Shown in pieces: positions 42,695 through 50,584 of a stretch of DNA of 64,000 nt. Every line of letters starts with the position of its first letter. Positions within the stretch are counted from its first letter, which is position 1. A program made the position numbers and the translations under genes. The notes under the pieces were generated by a model that saw nothing but the letters and a program-made list of their open reading frames with translations, ran no database searches and was not told where the DNA came from. The stretch is from DATAZK01 sp965199805 (GTDB lineage Bacteria > Actinomycetota > Actinomycetes > Frankiales > Frankiaceae): contig CBDATO010000001.1 of NCBI GenBank assembly GCA_965199805.1, positions 1,674,001 through 1,738,000 on the forward strand, in the 5' to 3' direction.

Positions 42695-43452
42695 ACGACG
42701 CGCTCGGCGGCGTCCAGACCGTGCTGGTGCTCGGCGGCAGCTCGGAGCTGGCCCTGGCCACGCTCGCCGCGCTCGACCTGCGCCCGGGGGCGAAGGTCGC
42801 GCTGGCCGGCCGTAATGAGGACGCCCTGCGCGACATCCGCATCCCGACCTCCGGCGGCGGTCACGCCACGGTCGTGCCGCTCTCCTGGGACGCCGCCGAC
42901 AGCTCCGCCGGGCCGCGCGTCGTCGACGCCGCCGCGGCCGCGCTCGGCGACATCGACCTCGTGCTGGTGGCTGCCGGCATCCTCGGCGACCAGTCCAAGG
43001 CCGAGGCCGACGTCACGCACGCCGTCGACATCCTCACCGTCAACCTCGTCGGCGTCGCCGCCGCGATGCTCCCGGCCGCCGACCGGCTGCGTACGCAGGG
43101 GCACGGCATGCTCGTCGTCTTCTCGTCCGTCGCCGGGCTGCGCGGGCGCCGGGCCAACTACGTGTACGGCGCGTCCAAGGCCGGCCTCGACGCGCTCGCC
43201 GAAGGCATGCAGGCGTGGCTCGCCGGCTCCGGGGCGAAGGTGCTGGTGGTGCGGCCCGGCTTCGTCCGTACGCGCATGACCGCCCACATGAAGGACGGCC
43301 CGATGGCCACCACGCCCGACGTGGTCGGCGCGGCCGTGGCCGACGCCGTCCGCAAGGGCCGCGAGATCGTGCACGTGCCGAAGGCGCTCGGGCCGATCTT
43401 CGCCGGCTTCCGCCTGCTGCCCCGGCCGGTGTTCCGCAAGCTCCCGGGCTAG
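42691..43452 (+). CDS. dprE2: decaprenylphospho-beta-D-erythro-pentofuranosid-2-ulose 2-reductase (DprE2)
   Basis: SDR-family partner of DprE1, 253 residues, NADH-dependent reduction to decaprenylphosphoryl arabinose. The Rossmann motif is VLVLGGSSELALA, the NAG-type motif is VAAGILGDQ, and the catalytic triad Ser is in VVFSSVAG with YGASK as the YxxxK motif. ATG 42691 overlaps the dprE1 stop (ATGA), so the pair is translationally coupled. The convergent desaturase gene ends six bases away. Confidence 0.93.
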   Translation: MNDALGGVQTVLVLGGSSELALATLAALDLRPGAKVALAGRNEDALRDIRIPTSGGGHATVVPLSWDAADSSAGPRVVDAAAAALGDIDLVLVAAGILGDQSKAEADVTHAVDILTVNLVGVAAAMLPAADRLRTQGHGMLVVFSSVAGLRGRRANYVYGASKAGLDALAEGMQAWLAGSGAKVLVVRPGFVRTRMTAHMKDGPMATTPDVVGAAVADAVRKGREIVHVPKALGPIFAGFRLLPRPVFRKLPG

Positions 43453-43458
43453 ATCCGG

Positions 43459-44439
43459 CTAGGCGCGGTGCGTGGCCAGCCGGCGCGCGGTCGGCCACTG
43501 CACCTTCGTCGCCCACCCGGCCTTCTCGCACAGCCGGATGAAGCCGGCGGAGATGTCGAGCTGGAAGCGGTCGACCCCGTGGCGGGCGCAGGTCGGGTCG
43601 GCGTGGTGCAGGTTGTGCCAGCTGTCGCCGAGGCTGATGATCGCGAGCGGCCACAGGTTGGTGGCGCGGTCGGCACGGCGGGTCCTGAACGGCCGGCTTC
43701 CGACCAGGTGGCAGAGCGAGTTGACGCCCCACGTGACGTGGTGCAGCACGAAGACGCGGATGAGGCCGCCCCACAGCAGCGCCTGCAGCGCCCCGGAGGC
43801 GGTGCCGGTGACGGCGTAGCCGATCAGGGTCGGCAGGCCGAGCGACACGATGCACAGCAGCGGGAAGGCGCGGTCGATCGCGCGCATCGTCGGGTCGGCG
43901 GCGAGGTCAGGCGCGTACTGCTCGACCGACGTCGCCTCACCGCGGAACAGCCAGCCCATGTGGGCGTGGACGGCGCCGCGGATCTGCTGCGCGAGACCGT
44001 CGCCGTACTCGTACGGCGAGTGCGGGTCGCCGGGCGCATCGGTGAAGGCGTGATGGCGCCGGTGGGCGGCGACCCAGCTGATCATCCCGCCCTCGAACGA
44101 CATGCTGCCGGCGACGGCGAGCGCGATGCGCAGCGGCCGGTTGGCGACGAAGCTGCGGTGGGTGAACAGCCGGTGGAAGCCGGCGGTCAGGCCCATCCCG
44201 GTGAACAGGTAGAACCCGACGAGCAGGCCGATGTTGAGGGCCGACACGGTGTTGCCCAGCAGCGTGCTGCAGACCGCGATCAGGCCGGCGACCGGCAGCA
44301 GCACGATGAACAGCGTGATGACCAGCTGGGGCCGGCTGAGGCCTGCGCCTTCGTTCGGAGGAAAGGGCCGCGTGTCGTACAGCGGGGCTGCCGTCTCGGA
44401 GGAGGCAGGACGAGCCAGAGTTGACGCGGCAGAAGGCAC
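43459..44439 (-). CDS. acyl-CoA/fatty acid desaturase (delta-9 type)
   Basis: Membrane di-iron desaturase of 326 residues with all three His boxes: HRLFTH, HRRHH and HNLHH. Four membrane segments flank them. It probably introduces a cis double bond in acyl chains, tuning membrane fluidity. GTG 44439 has CGGAG five bases upstream. No regulator is adjacent. It is convergent with the dprE operon and may be transcribed alone; the ~150 bp before it contain no gene. Confidence 0.9.
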   Translation of the reverse strand: MPSAASTLARPASSETAAPLYDTRPFPPNEGAGLSRPQLVITLFIVLLPVAGLIAVCSTLLGNTVSALNIGLLVGFYLFTGMGLTAGFHRLFTHRSFVANRPLRIALAVAGSMSFEGGMISWVAAHRRHHAFTDAPGDPHSPYEYGDGLAQQIRGAVHAHMGWLFRGEATSVEQYAPDLAADPTMRAIDRAFPLLCIVSLGLPTLIGYAVTGTASGALQALLWGGLIRVFVLHHVTWGVNSLCHLVGSRPFRTRRADRATNLWPLAIISLGDSWHNLHHADPTCARHGVDRFQLDISAGFIRLCEKAGWATKVQWPTARRLATHRA

Positions 44440-44593
44440 AGTTCTCCGGAGGTGGAACCGTCATGGTTTGACGGGTGGGTGAGCGACCTTGCCCGGTCCA
44501 ACGCTTGGCTCAGGTCAGAGGTTGCTCATACTGCACGTCGGCCTGCCGGAGCGCTGCTGAAGCTGCCGCGCCGCTGCTTATGTCAGCGGCTTC

Positions 44594-45715
44594 TCAGGAG
44601 GGCTGCCACCCGTCGAGGAACCCGGTCATGCCGGACGGCTTGTGCTCCCCAAGGATCAGTTGCTCCAGCGCCCCGTAACCGACCTGCCCGTCGTACGTCG
44701 CGCGGACGGCATGCTGCAGGTGGATGCTCGACAGCTCCAGCGGGTCGAAGTCGTCCGTGGCGATGTCCTCGCGGCCGACCTCGAGCTCACCGTGCGAGCT
44801 GCCGTGCGACCACTTCGGGTGCATGTAGCCGATGCCGCGCATGCGGAAGGTGAAGAGCTTCTCCAGCTCGATGCGTACGGGCGTGCCGTCCGGGCGTACC
44901 GCGGTGAAGGTCGCCGTCTGCATCTCGCGGCGGCCGGGCATCCAGGTGATGTCCTTCGCCAGGTCCTTGAGGTGCAGAGCCGGGTCGGGGCCGTAGCCGG
45001 GCTGTCCCGGCTCGAGCAGCGGGACGATCATGGCGGCCTCGAGCCACCGGTCGCCGCTCGCCCGCTCGTGGATGGCCATGTGGGTGCAGAAGTCGTCGAA
45101 GTGCAGCGGCAGCCAGTGCCAGTGCACCTGGGGGACGCGCTGGGGCCGCTGGGTCACCAGCTGCTGGCCGACCGCGCGGACCCCCCACGAGCGGTCACGG
45201 GTGGCGGTGACATTGGCCGGGTCGACGTCGATCGTCGTGCCGTCGATCCAGATCGTGCCCTCCCAGCTGCCCCACTGGGTGAGCCGGGTGTGGTCCATGA
45301 CCGGGACGCCGTCGTCGCCGACGATCGTCTGCCGGGGCTCCTCGATGGCCACCGTTCGGGCGCGGAACGTGAGGTCGGCGCCGAGACCGGTGGCGCCCCG
45401 GTCGGCCACGAGGCGGATGACCTTCATCGGCTCGACGACCTCGACCCGGATCGGGCCCACCTCGGTCCTGCGGTCGAGCGGCATCTGCCCGGAGGCGAAG
45501 ACCGAGTGCTCGACGCCCTCGTACACGACGCTGAACGCCCCGTCGACGACCCCCCGGACGGGGTAGTGCCCCATGGCGCCGCCGAGGTAGAGCGACCCGT
45601 CCTTCGCCACCCCGTTGAACCAGTAACGGTCGTAGTGGTTGGGGTCGCCGGTCGCCGGGTGGGCGATCGGGTCGGCCGACGGGTGGATCGGGAAGTCGTC
45701 GAACGGCGTGAGCAT
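44594..45715 (-). CDS. CrtC/AttH-like hydratase-fold protein (function unknown)
   Basis: 373-residue protein that I assign only by fold resemblance to the lipocalin-like carotenoid 1,2-hydratase/AttH group (often annotated hydroxyneurosporene synthase). Beta-rich blocks DHTRLTQWGSWEGTIWIDG and ATRDRSWGVRAVG are typical. His/Asp-rich WHWLPLHFDDFCTHMAIHE could be a catalytic face. No carotenoid genes are near. ATG 45715 is 30 bp after the ABC ATPase stop on the same strand, so it may be co-transcribed. Possible role in modifying a lipid or terpenoid. Confidence 0.6.
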   Translation of the reverse strand: MLTPFDDFPIHPSADPIAHPATGDPNHYDRYWFNGVAKDGSLYLGGAMGHYPVRGVVDGAFSVVYEGVEHSVFASGQMPLDRRTEVGPIRVEVVEPMKVIRLVADRGATGLGADLTFRARTVAIEEPRQTIVGDDGVPVMDHTRLTQWGSWEGTIWIDGTTIDVDPANVTATRDRSWGVRAVGQQLVTQRPQRVPQVHWHWLPLHFDDFCTHMAIHERASGDRWLEAAMIVPLLEPGQPGYGPDPALHLKDLAKDITWMPGRREMQTATFTAVRPDGTPVRIELEKLFTFRMRGIGYMHPKWSHGSSHGELEVGREDIATDDFDPLELSSIHLQHAVRATYDGQVGYGALEQLILGEHKPSGMTGFLDGWQPS

Positions 45716-45745
45716 GGCGAGATACTGCCTCAGCGACCCGGCGGG

Positions 45746-46774
45746 TCAGTCACCGACCGGTGTCGTGGGCCGGTCACCGTCGTGCACGCTGCGCCGCAGC
45801 GCCGTGTGCACACCCTCGACGGTCAGCGAGCCGACCGTCCGGCCGTTCTTGTCGACCACCCGTACGCGCCCGGTGTCGTCGGTGAGCAGCGCCGCCATCG
45901 CGTCCTGCAGCGTGCCGTCGACCGGCACCTCGGGCCCGTCCTTGTCGAGGCCCGGGGGGTCGAGATGTGCCGGGTCGATGGGGGTGACCGAGAGCCGGCG
46001 CAGGCCGCGCTGGCCGCCCACGAAGTCGCGGACGAAGTCGGTGGCCGGCGAGCCGAGCAGCTCGGCGGGGGTGCCGTACTGCTCGAGGATGCCGCCCTGG
46101 CGGAACAGGGCGATGCGGTCGGCGAGCCGCACCGCTTCGTCGAGGTCGTGGGTGACGAACACGATGGTCTTGCGCACCTCGCGCTGCACCCGCAGGAACT
46201 CGTCCTGCAGCCGGGTGCGGGCGATGGGGTCGATGGCGGAGAAGGGCTCGTCCATCAGCAGCACGGGCGGGTCGGCGCCGAGCGCACGGGCCACCCCGAC
46301 CCGCTGACGCTGGCCGCCGGACAGCTGCGCCGGGTAGCGCTTGGCGAAGGTCGCGGGGTCGAGACCGACCAGCTCCAGGAGCTCGTTGGCCCGGGCGCGG
46401 TAACGCTTCTTGTCCCAGCCGAGCAGCCGCGGGACGGTGGCGACGTTGTCCTCGACCGTCTGGTGGGGGAAGAGCCCGACGTTCTGGATCACGTAACCGA
46501 TGCGGCGCCGCAGCGACACCGGATTCACCCGGGTGACGTCGTCCTCGCCGAGCAGGATGCGCCCGGACGACGGCTCGATGAGCCGGTTGATCATCTTCAG
46601 CGTGGTGGTCTTGCCGCATCCGCTCGGGCCGACGAAGGCCACCAACTGACCGGCCGGAACCTGCATCGACAAGGCGTCGACGGCAACGGTTTCCGACCCG
46701 GATCTACCCCCGCCACCGGGAAAACGTTTTGTCACCTCATCCAAGGTGATTCCCACGTTCACACTAGTGTCCAC
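45746..46774 (-). CDS. ATP-binding protein of an osmolyte/quaternary amine ABC transporter (OpuCA/ProV-like)
   Basis: Energy subunit of 342 residues: Walker A VGPSGCGKTTTL, Q-loop, signature LSGGQRQRVGVARAL and Walker B VLLMDEPFSAID. The C-terminus has CBS-like sequence (RVRVVDKNGRTVGSLTVEG) suggesting osmotic or ionic regulation, as in OpuA. The two permease genes and binding protein gene are transcribed the opposite way, from 46778. The GTG at 46774 would leave only three bases between the divergent starts, so a later start (GTG 46762 or 46756, before ITLDEVTKRFPGG) is more likely. Confidence 0.88.
   Translation of the reverse strand: MDTSVNVGITLDEVTKRFPGGGGRSGSETVAVDALSMQVPAGQLVAFVGPSGCGKTTTLKMINRLIEPSSGRILLGEDDVTRVNPVSLRRRIGYVIQNVGLFPHQTVEDNVATVPRLLGWDKKRYRARANELLELVGLDPATFAKRYPAQLSGGQRQRVGVARALGADPPVLLMDEPFSAIDPIARTRLQDEFLRVQREVRKTIVFVTHDLDEAVRLADRIALFRQGGILEQYGTPAELLGSPATDFVRDFVGGQRGLRRLSVTPIDPAHLDPPGLDKDGPEVPVDGTLQDAMAALLTDDTGRVRVVDKNGRTVGSLTVEGVHTALRRSVHDGDRPTTPVGD
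46761..46770. promoter_or_regulatory. palindromic -10 element between divergent transporter genes
   Basis: ACACTAGTGT is a perfect 10-bp palindrome and presents TAGTGT on each strand. On the plus strand it is seven bases before GTG 46778. On the minus strand it precedes GTG 46756. It could serve as the -10 of two facing promoters. Confidence 0.4.
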
Positions 46775-46777
46775 GTC

Positions 46778-47470
46778 GTGACCCTTCTGGCTGCGGCGGG
46801 CGGTAGTTGTCTCAACGAACCGTCGTCCTGGTTCTGCTGGGACTACGTCGACGCCCGGCTAGGCGCAATCCAGCATGCCCTGTACCAGCACATCGAGCTG
46901 TCGGCACTGGCCCTGGCGATTGCCGTGATCGTAGCTGCCATCCTTTCGTTGACCGCTCTGCTGCTCCCTTTCAGCCGCGGAGCGATCCTTGCCATTCTCG
47001 GGATCATCTACACGATCCCGTCGTTGGCGCTCTTCGTCCTCCTGCAGCCCGGCTTCGGAATCAGGTCGAGCCTGCCGGTGATCATCGCCTTGGTGGGTTA
47101 CGCGCAGCTGCTGCTCGTCCGTAACGTCCTGGTGGGTCTCGACGAGGTGCCCGAGGAGGCGCTCGAGGCCGCCCGCGGGCTGGGTTACAGCCGGATGCAG
47201 ATGGCGCTGCGCGTGCAGCTGCCGCTGGCACTGCCGGCCATCATGGCCGGGCTGCGGATCACGACCGTCTCGACGATCGCCCTCCTCACCGTGGGTGGCG
47301 TCATCGAGAAGGGCGGTCTGGGGCAGCTCATGTTCGACGCGTTCCAGAGCTCGCGCAACTCGATGCTGCTGGTGGCGATCGTGCTCATCGTGGCGCTCGC
47401 ACTGGTCGCCGACCTGCTGCTGCTGATCGTGCAGCGGTTGATCACTCCTTGGGAGCGGGTGCGCTCATGA
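46778..47470 (+). CDS. osmolyte ABC transporter permease 1 (OpuCB-like)
   Basis: Membrane subunit of 230 residues with five to six hydrophobic segments and the EAA-type motif EEALEAARGLGYSRMQMALRVQLPLALP that contacts the ATPase. GGLG-like residues near GVIEKGGLGQLMF are characteristic of this permease family. GTG 46778 is preceded by a -10-like TAGTGT at seven bases. The C-terminus ERVRS and stop form the first copy of an 18-bp repeat whose second copy lies at the start of permease 2. Confidence 0.9.
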   Translation: MTLLAAAGGSCLNEPSSWFCWDYVDARLGAIQHALYQHIELSALALAIAVIVAAILSLTALLLPFSRGAILAILGIIYTIPSLALFVLLQPGFGIRSSLPVIIALVGYAQLLLVRNVLVGLDEVPEEALEAARGLGYSRMQMALRVQLPLALPAIMAGLRITTVSTIALLTVGGVIEKGGLGQLMFDAFQSSRNSMLLVAIVLIVALALVADLLLLIVQRLITPWERVRS

Positions 47471-47523
47471 CTGTCACCGCGCCAGGTGCGCTCCCGAATT
47501 TCACAGAGCGGGTGCGCTCATGA
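47453..47523 (+). repeat. 18-bp direct repeat flanking the permease junction
   Basis: GAGCGGGTGCGCTCATGA is found at 47453-47470 and 47506-47523, 53 bp apart. The first copy contains the end of permease 1 and an ATGA, the second an ATGA and the start of permease 2. The result is a mini-ORF of 18 codons between them. Confidence 0.9.
47467..47523 (+). CDS. 18-residue mini-ORF bridging the two permease genes
   Basis: ATG 47467 overlaps the permease 1 stop (ATGA) and reads 18 codons, MTVTAPGALPNFTERVRS, to a TGA that overlaps the permease 2 ATG (ATGA). Its last five residues repeat the C-terminus of permease 1 because of the duplication. It may be a translational bridge that passes ribosomes from one permease to the next, or just a by-product of the duplication; no functional peptide is claimed. 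Confidence 0.35.
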   Translation: MTVTAPGALPNFTERVRS

Positions 47524-48269
47524 ACGTTTTTGACCAGGGGTGGCACTGGATCACCACCGCCGATCACTGGACCGGGAGCAGTGACGGCAGCGACGGCATC
47601 CTGCACCTGGCGTGGGAGCACATCCAGATCGCGGCCATCGCCGTCTTCTTCGGGGCGGTCATCGGCCTGACGATCGGGATCTCGCTGGGCCATTTCCGGC
47701 GCGGCGCCGCTTTCGTCACCTTGCTGGCCAACATCACGCGGGCCGTCCCGACGCTCGCGATCCTGATCCTGCTGTCGAGCCTTCCGGCGTTTGGCGTCTC
47801 CACGAAGACCGCGATCATCTCGCTCGCCGCGTTCGCGATCCCGCCGATCCTCACCAACAGCTGGGCGGGCGTCGCCGGGGTCGACCGCGACACCGTCGAG
47901 GCGGCGCGCGGGCTGGGGATGACGGGCCGGCAGATCCTGCTGCGCGTCGAGCTCCCGCTGGCGCTGCCGCTGATCGCCGCCGGAGTCCGCAGCTCGGCGC
48001 TGCAGACGTTTGCGACCGCCACGATCGCGTCGTTCCTCGGCAACGACACCCTGGGCAATCTCATCCAGATCGGCCAGGGCAACAACGACCAGGGCGAGGT
48101 GCTCGGAGCTGCGGCGATCATCGGCATCGTCGCCGTCCTGCTCGACATCGCGCTCGCGCTCGTGCAGCGTCAGCTGACGCCGAAGGGCACCCGCCGGCCG
48201 AGCTTCTACGCCCGGCGCGTGCAGCGGCCCCGGGTGAATGTGCAGCATTCGGCCGCAGGGGTCGGCTAG
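47520..48269 (+). CDS. osmolyte ABC transporter permease 2 (OpuCD-like)
   Basis: Second membrane subunit, 249 residues, with similar topology (about five or six hydrophobic segments) and the EAA loop VEAARGLGMTGRQILLRVELPLALPLIAAG. Two fused-type permeases in tandem are usual for OpuC-type importers. ATG 47520 overlaps the mini-ORF stop. The C-terminus (FYARRVQRPRVNVQH) is basic. It ends 95 bp before the binding-protein gene; that gap holds a 7-bp hairpin (48290-48307) and an AT-rich element. Confidence 0.9.
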   Translation: MNVFDQGWHWITTADHWTGSSDGSDGILHLAWEHIQIAAIAVFFGAVIGLTIGISLGHFRRGAAFVTLLANITRAVPTLAILILLSSLPAFGVSTKTAIISLAAFAIPPILTNSWAGVAGVDRDTVEAARGLGMTGRQILLRVELPLALPLIAAGVRSSALQTFATATIASFLGNDTLGNLIQIGQGNNDQGEVLGAAAIIGIVAVLLDIALALVQRQLTPKGTRRPSFYARRVQRPRVNVQHSAAGVG

Positions 48270-48364
48270 GGTTAATCGAATATTTGCACCTCCGGAACGC
48301 TCCGGAGATCCGGGGGCGATACCGCCTCCGGTCGGTGCCCCGAAATCCCCGGAGTCGTCCACCC

Positions 48365-49381
48365 ATGACCGGCACCCTTCGAACCGCCCGTTTCACCGCG
48401 CTCGCCGCGGCTGCGCTCACCGTCCCGCTCGCGCTCGCCGGCTGCGGGAGCAGCAGCAGCTCCAACGCCGGCAGCAGCACCGGCCCGAGCAGCAGTGCCT
48501 CGACCAAGTCGTGCACGCCGAAGTCCGGCACCGAGCTGGTCGTCCTCGCCGACGACAAGAAGTCCCAGAACAGCGACAACATCGTCCCGGTCGTCTCCAC
48601 CGACCTCGCGAAGCCGCCGCTCACCGACGCGCTGAACGCCGTCAGCAAGGCCCTGTCGCAGGAAGCCCTCACCGGGATGAACCGCGCGGTCAGCGCTGAC
48701 GGCAAGACCAACGAGCAGGCCGCAGCCGACTTCATCTCGGCCAACAAGCTCGGCGAGGGCCTGTCCGGCGGCAGCGGCACCGTCGCCGTCGGCACCCAGT
48801 CCTTCGACGAGGCCGTGACCCTCGGCGAGGTCTACAAGCAGGTGCTCGAGAAGGCCGGCTACAAGGTGACCACTCAGAAGGTCGGCCTGCGCAACGTGCT
48901 CGAGCCCGCCCTCGAGAAGGGTCAGATCAACGTCGTGCCGGAGTACGCCGCCAGCCTGACGCAGTTCCTGCTCGACGCCGACAAGGACACCAGCCAGTCC
49001 GCGAGCACCGACATCACCAAGACGATGGACGTGCTGAAGCCGCTCGCCCTGAAGCACAAGTTCACGGCGCTCGACCCGGCTGCTGCGACCGACCAGAACG
49101 CGTACGCGATCACCAAGGCCAGCTCTGACGCCTACGGCCTGAAGACCATGTCCGACGTCGCCGAGAAGTGCGGCACCGAGGGCATCGGCTTCGGCGCGGC
49201 AGCGAACTGCCCGACCAACCCGTTCTGCGCCGCCGCGATCAAGAAGACCTACGGCATCACCATCGACTTCAAGTCCTACGACGCCGATGGCCCGCTGACC
49301 CGTAACGCGGTGAAGCAGGGCAAGGTGCTCATCGGTGAGGTCTTCTCCAGCGACGCCGACCTGGTGCAGGCCGGGAGCTAG
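48365..49381 (+). CDS. osmolyte-type ABC substrate-binding lipoprotein, apparently circularly permuted OpuAC
   Basis: Lipoprotein of 338 residues (lipobox LALAGC, Cys27) following the permeases. The mature chain begins with a segment (about 57-133) that reads LVVLADDKKSQNSDNIVPVV and LNAVSKALSQEALTGMN, which in typical OpuAC proteins is the C-terminal end. The canonical start (VAVGTQSFDEAVTLGEVY) then follows at about 140, and the chain ends at VFSSDADLVQAG, exactly where the usual end would continue into LVVL. So the same fold is present with a cyclic shift. Cysteines at 50 and in AEKCGTE, ANCPTNPFC may make disulfides. Ligand probably betaine-like, by neighbours only. Confidence 0.88.
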   Translation: MTGTLRTARFTALAAAALTVPLALAGCGSSSSSNAGSSTGPSSSASTKSCTPKSGTELVVLADDKKSQNSDNIVPVVSTDLAKPPLTDALNAVSKALSQEALTGMNRAVSADGKTNEQAAADFISANKLGEGLSGGSGTVAVGTQSFDEAVTLGEVYKQVLEKAGYKVTTQKVGLRNVLEPALEKGQINVVPEYAASLTQFLLDADKDTSQSASTDITKTMDVLKPLALKHKFTALDPAAATDQNAYAITKASSDAYGLKTMSDVAEKCGTEGIGFGAAANCPTNPFCAAAIKKTYGITIDFKSYDADGPLTRNAVKQGKVLIGEVFSSDADLVQAGS

Positions 49382-49417
49382 GCCCTTCCCACCAGAACGG
49401 ATCACCCCTCGTACGTC

Positions 49418-49453
49418 CGAGAGCCCCGCAGCCAGTCGGCTGCGGGGCTCTCG
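49418..49453 (+). terminator. hairpin terminator after the osmolyte transporter operon
   Basis: Perfect 16-bp stem (49418-49433 with 49438-49453) with a 4-nt AGTC loop. It ends the importer operon. Confidence 0.85.
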
Positions 49454-49544
49454 TGCGTTCGCCGCCGAGACGCCGACACCTGTCGCGCGCCGCGGTCAAG
49501 CCCTGTGAGGAAGTGCACTTCGGACCGGTTGCACATCACGAGGG

Positions 49545-49573
49545 GGTAACGCGATGCCGACGAAAGCGTTACC
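49545..49573. promoter_or_regulatory. inverted repeat upstream of the cofactor operon
   Basis: GGTAACGC (49545-49552) and GCGTTACC (49566-49573) are perfectly inverted with a 13-nt spacer, 45 bp before GTG 49619. It could be an operator for the DUF2520-panC-panD-nadB-nadC-coaX operon. Confidence 0.4.
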
Positions 49574-49618
49574 GTTTCTCGCGTACGTCCGGTACCCCCT
49601 CAAGGACTGGAACGGCCT

Positions 49619-50584
49619 GTGACTTCTTCCCCTCAGCACGGTGCTGCCCGCACCCCTGCCGAGATCGCTGACCCGACCGAGCGGATCCGGGTCGGCGTGA
49701 TCGGCGCCGGCCGGGTCGGTGCCGTCCTCGGCGCCGCGCTGCGCGACGCCGGCCACGAGGTCGTGGCCGTCAGCGCCCGCTCGGCCGAGAGCCGCCGGCG
49801 CGCCGCCGACCTGCTGCCGGGCGTGCCCCTGCGCTCGCCGGTCGACGTGGCCCGCGCCGCGAACCTCGTGATCCTGGCCCTGCCCGACGACGTGCTCGCC
49901 GACCCGGCGGGCCCGGTGGCCGAGCTCGCTGCCTCCGGTGCGCTCGGTGACCACCAGGTGGTCGTGCACACCTCCGGCCGCCACGGCCTCGGGGTGCTCG
50001 AGCCGGCGGCCCGCACCGGGGCCATCACGCTGGCGGTGCACCCGGCGCAGACCTTCGGCGGCACGGCGGCCGACCTGCCCCGGCTCGCCGGGGTCGCGTA
50101 CGGCGTGACCGCTCTCGGCCGGCACTGGTCACTCGCCGAGATGCTGGTGGGGGCCCTCGGCGGGACGCCGGTCTCGGTGCCCGACGAGCTGCGGCCGCTC
50201 TGGCACGCCGGCCTCGCCCACGGCGCCAACCACCTGGTCACGCTGGTCGCCTCGGCCCTCGACATCATCCGGGTGACGGGCGCCAGCGACCCGGCAGCCG
50301 TGCTGCGCCCGCTGCTGGCCGCGGCGCTGGAGCGCACCCTCGAGCAGGGCGACGCCGCCCTCACCGGTCCGGTCGCCCGTGGTGACGCCGACGCCGTCGC
50401 CGGTCACCTCGGCGCGCTCCAGCAGTACGCGCCCGCCCAGGCCCCGATCTACCGCGCCCTGGCCCGCGCCACCGCCGAGCGGCTGCCGCACCCCGCCCCG
50501 GAGCTGCTGCCGGTGCTCGCAGATGCCCCGCAGGTGACCGATCTGCGGGGCCGGCGCCGGTCCAACGCGAGGCCGACGCGATGA
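49619..50584 (+). CDS. Rossmann-like DUF2520 protein
   Basis: 321-residue NAD(P)-binding-fold protein. It starts with GVIGAGRVGAVLGAALRDAGH (GxGxxG) and includes a C-terminal helical domain with HAGLAHGANHLVTLVASAL, typical of DUF2520. The gene precedes panC in most actinobacteria. The fold resembles ketopantoate reductase (PanE), and the cluster lacks panE, so it might supply that activity; this is inference only. GTG 49619 has a weak AAGGAC upstream. ATG of panC overlaps its stop. Confidence 0.85.
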   Translation: MTSSPQHGAARTPAEIADPTERIRVGVIGAGRVGAVLGAALRDAGHEVVAVSARSAESRRRAADLLPGVPLRSPVDVARAANLVILALPDDVLADPAGPVAELAASGALGDHQVVVHTSGRHGLGVLEPAARTGAITLAVHPAQTFGGTAADLPRLAGVAYGVTALGRHWSLAEMLVGALGGTPVSVPDELRPLWHAGLAHGANHLVTLVASALDIIRVTGASDPAAVLRPLLAAALERTLEQGDAALTGPVARGDADAVAGHLGALQQYAPAQAPIYRALARATAERLPHPAPELLPVLADAPQVTDLRGRRRSNARPTR

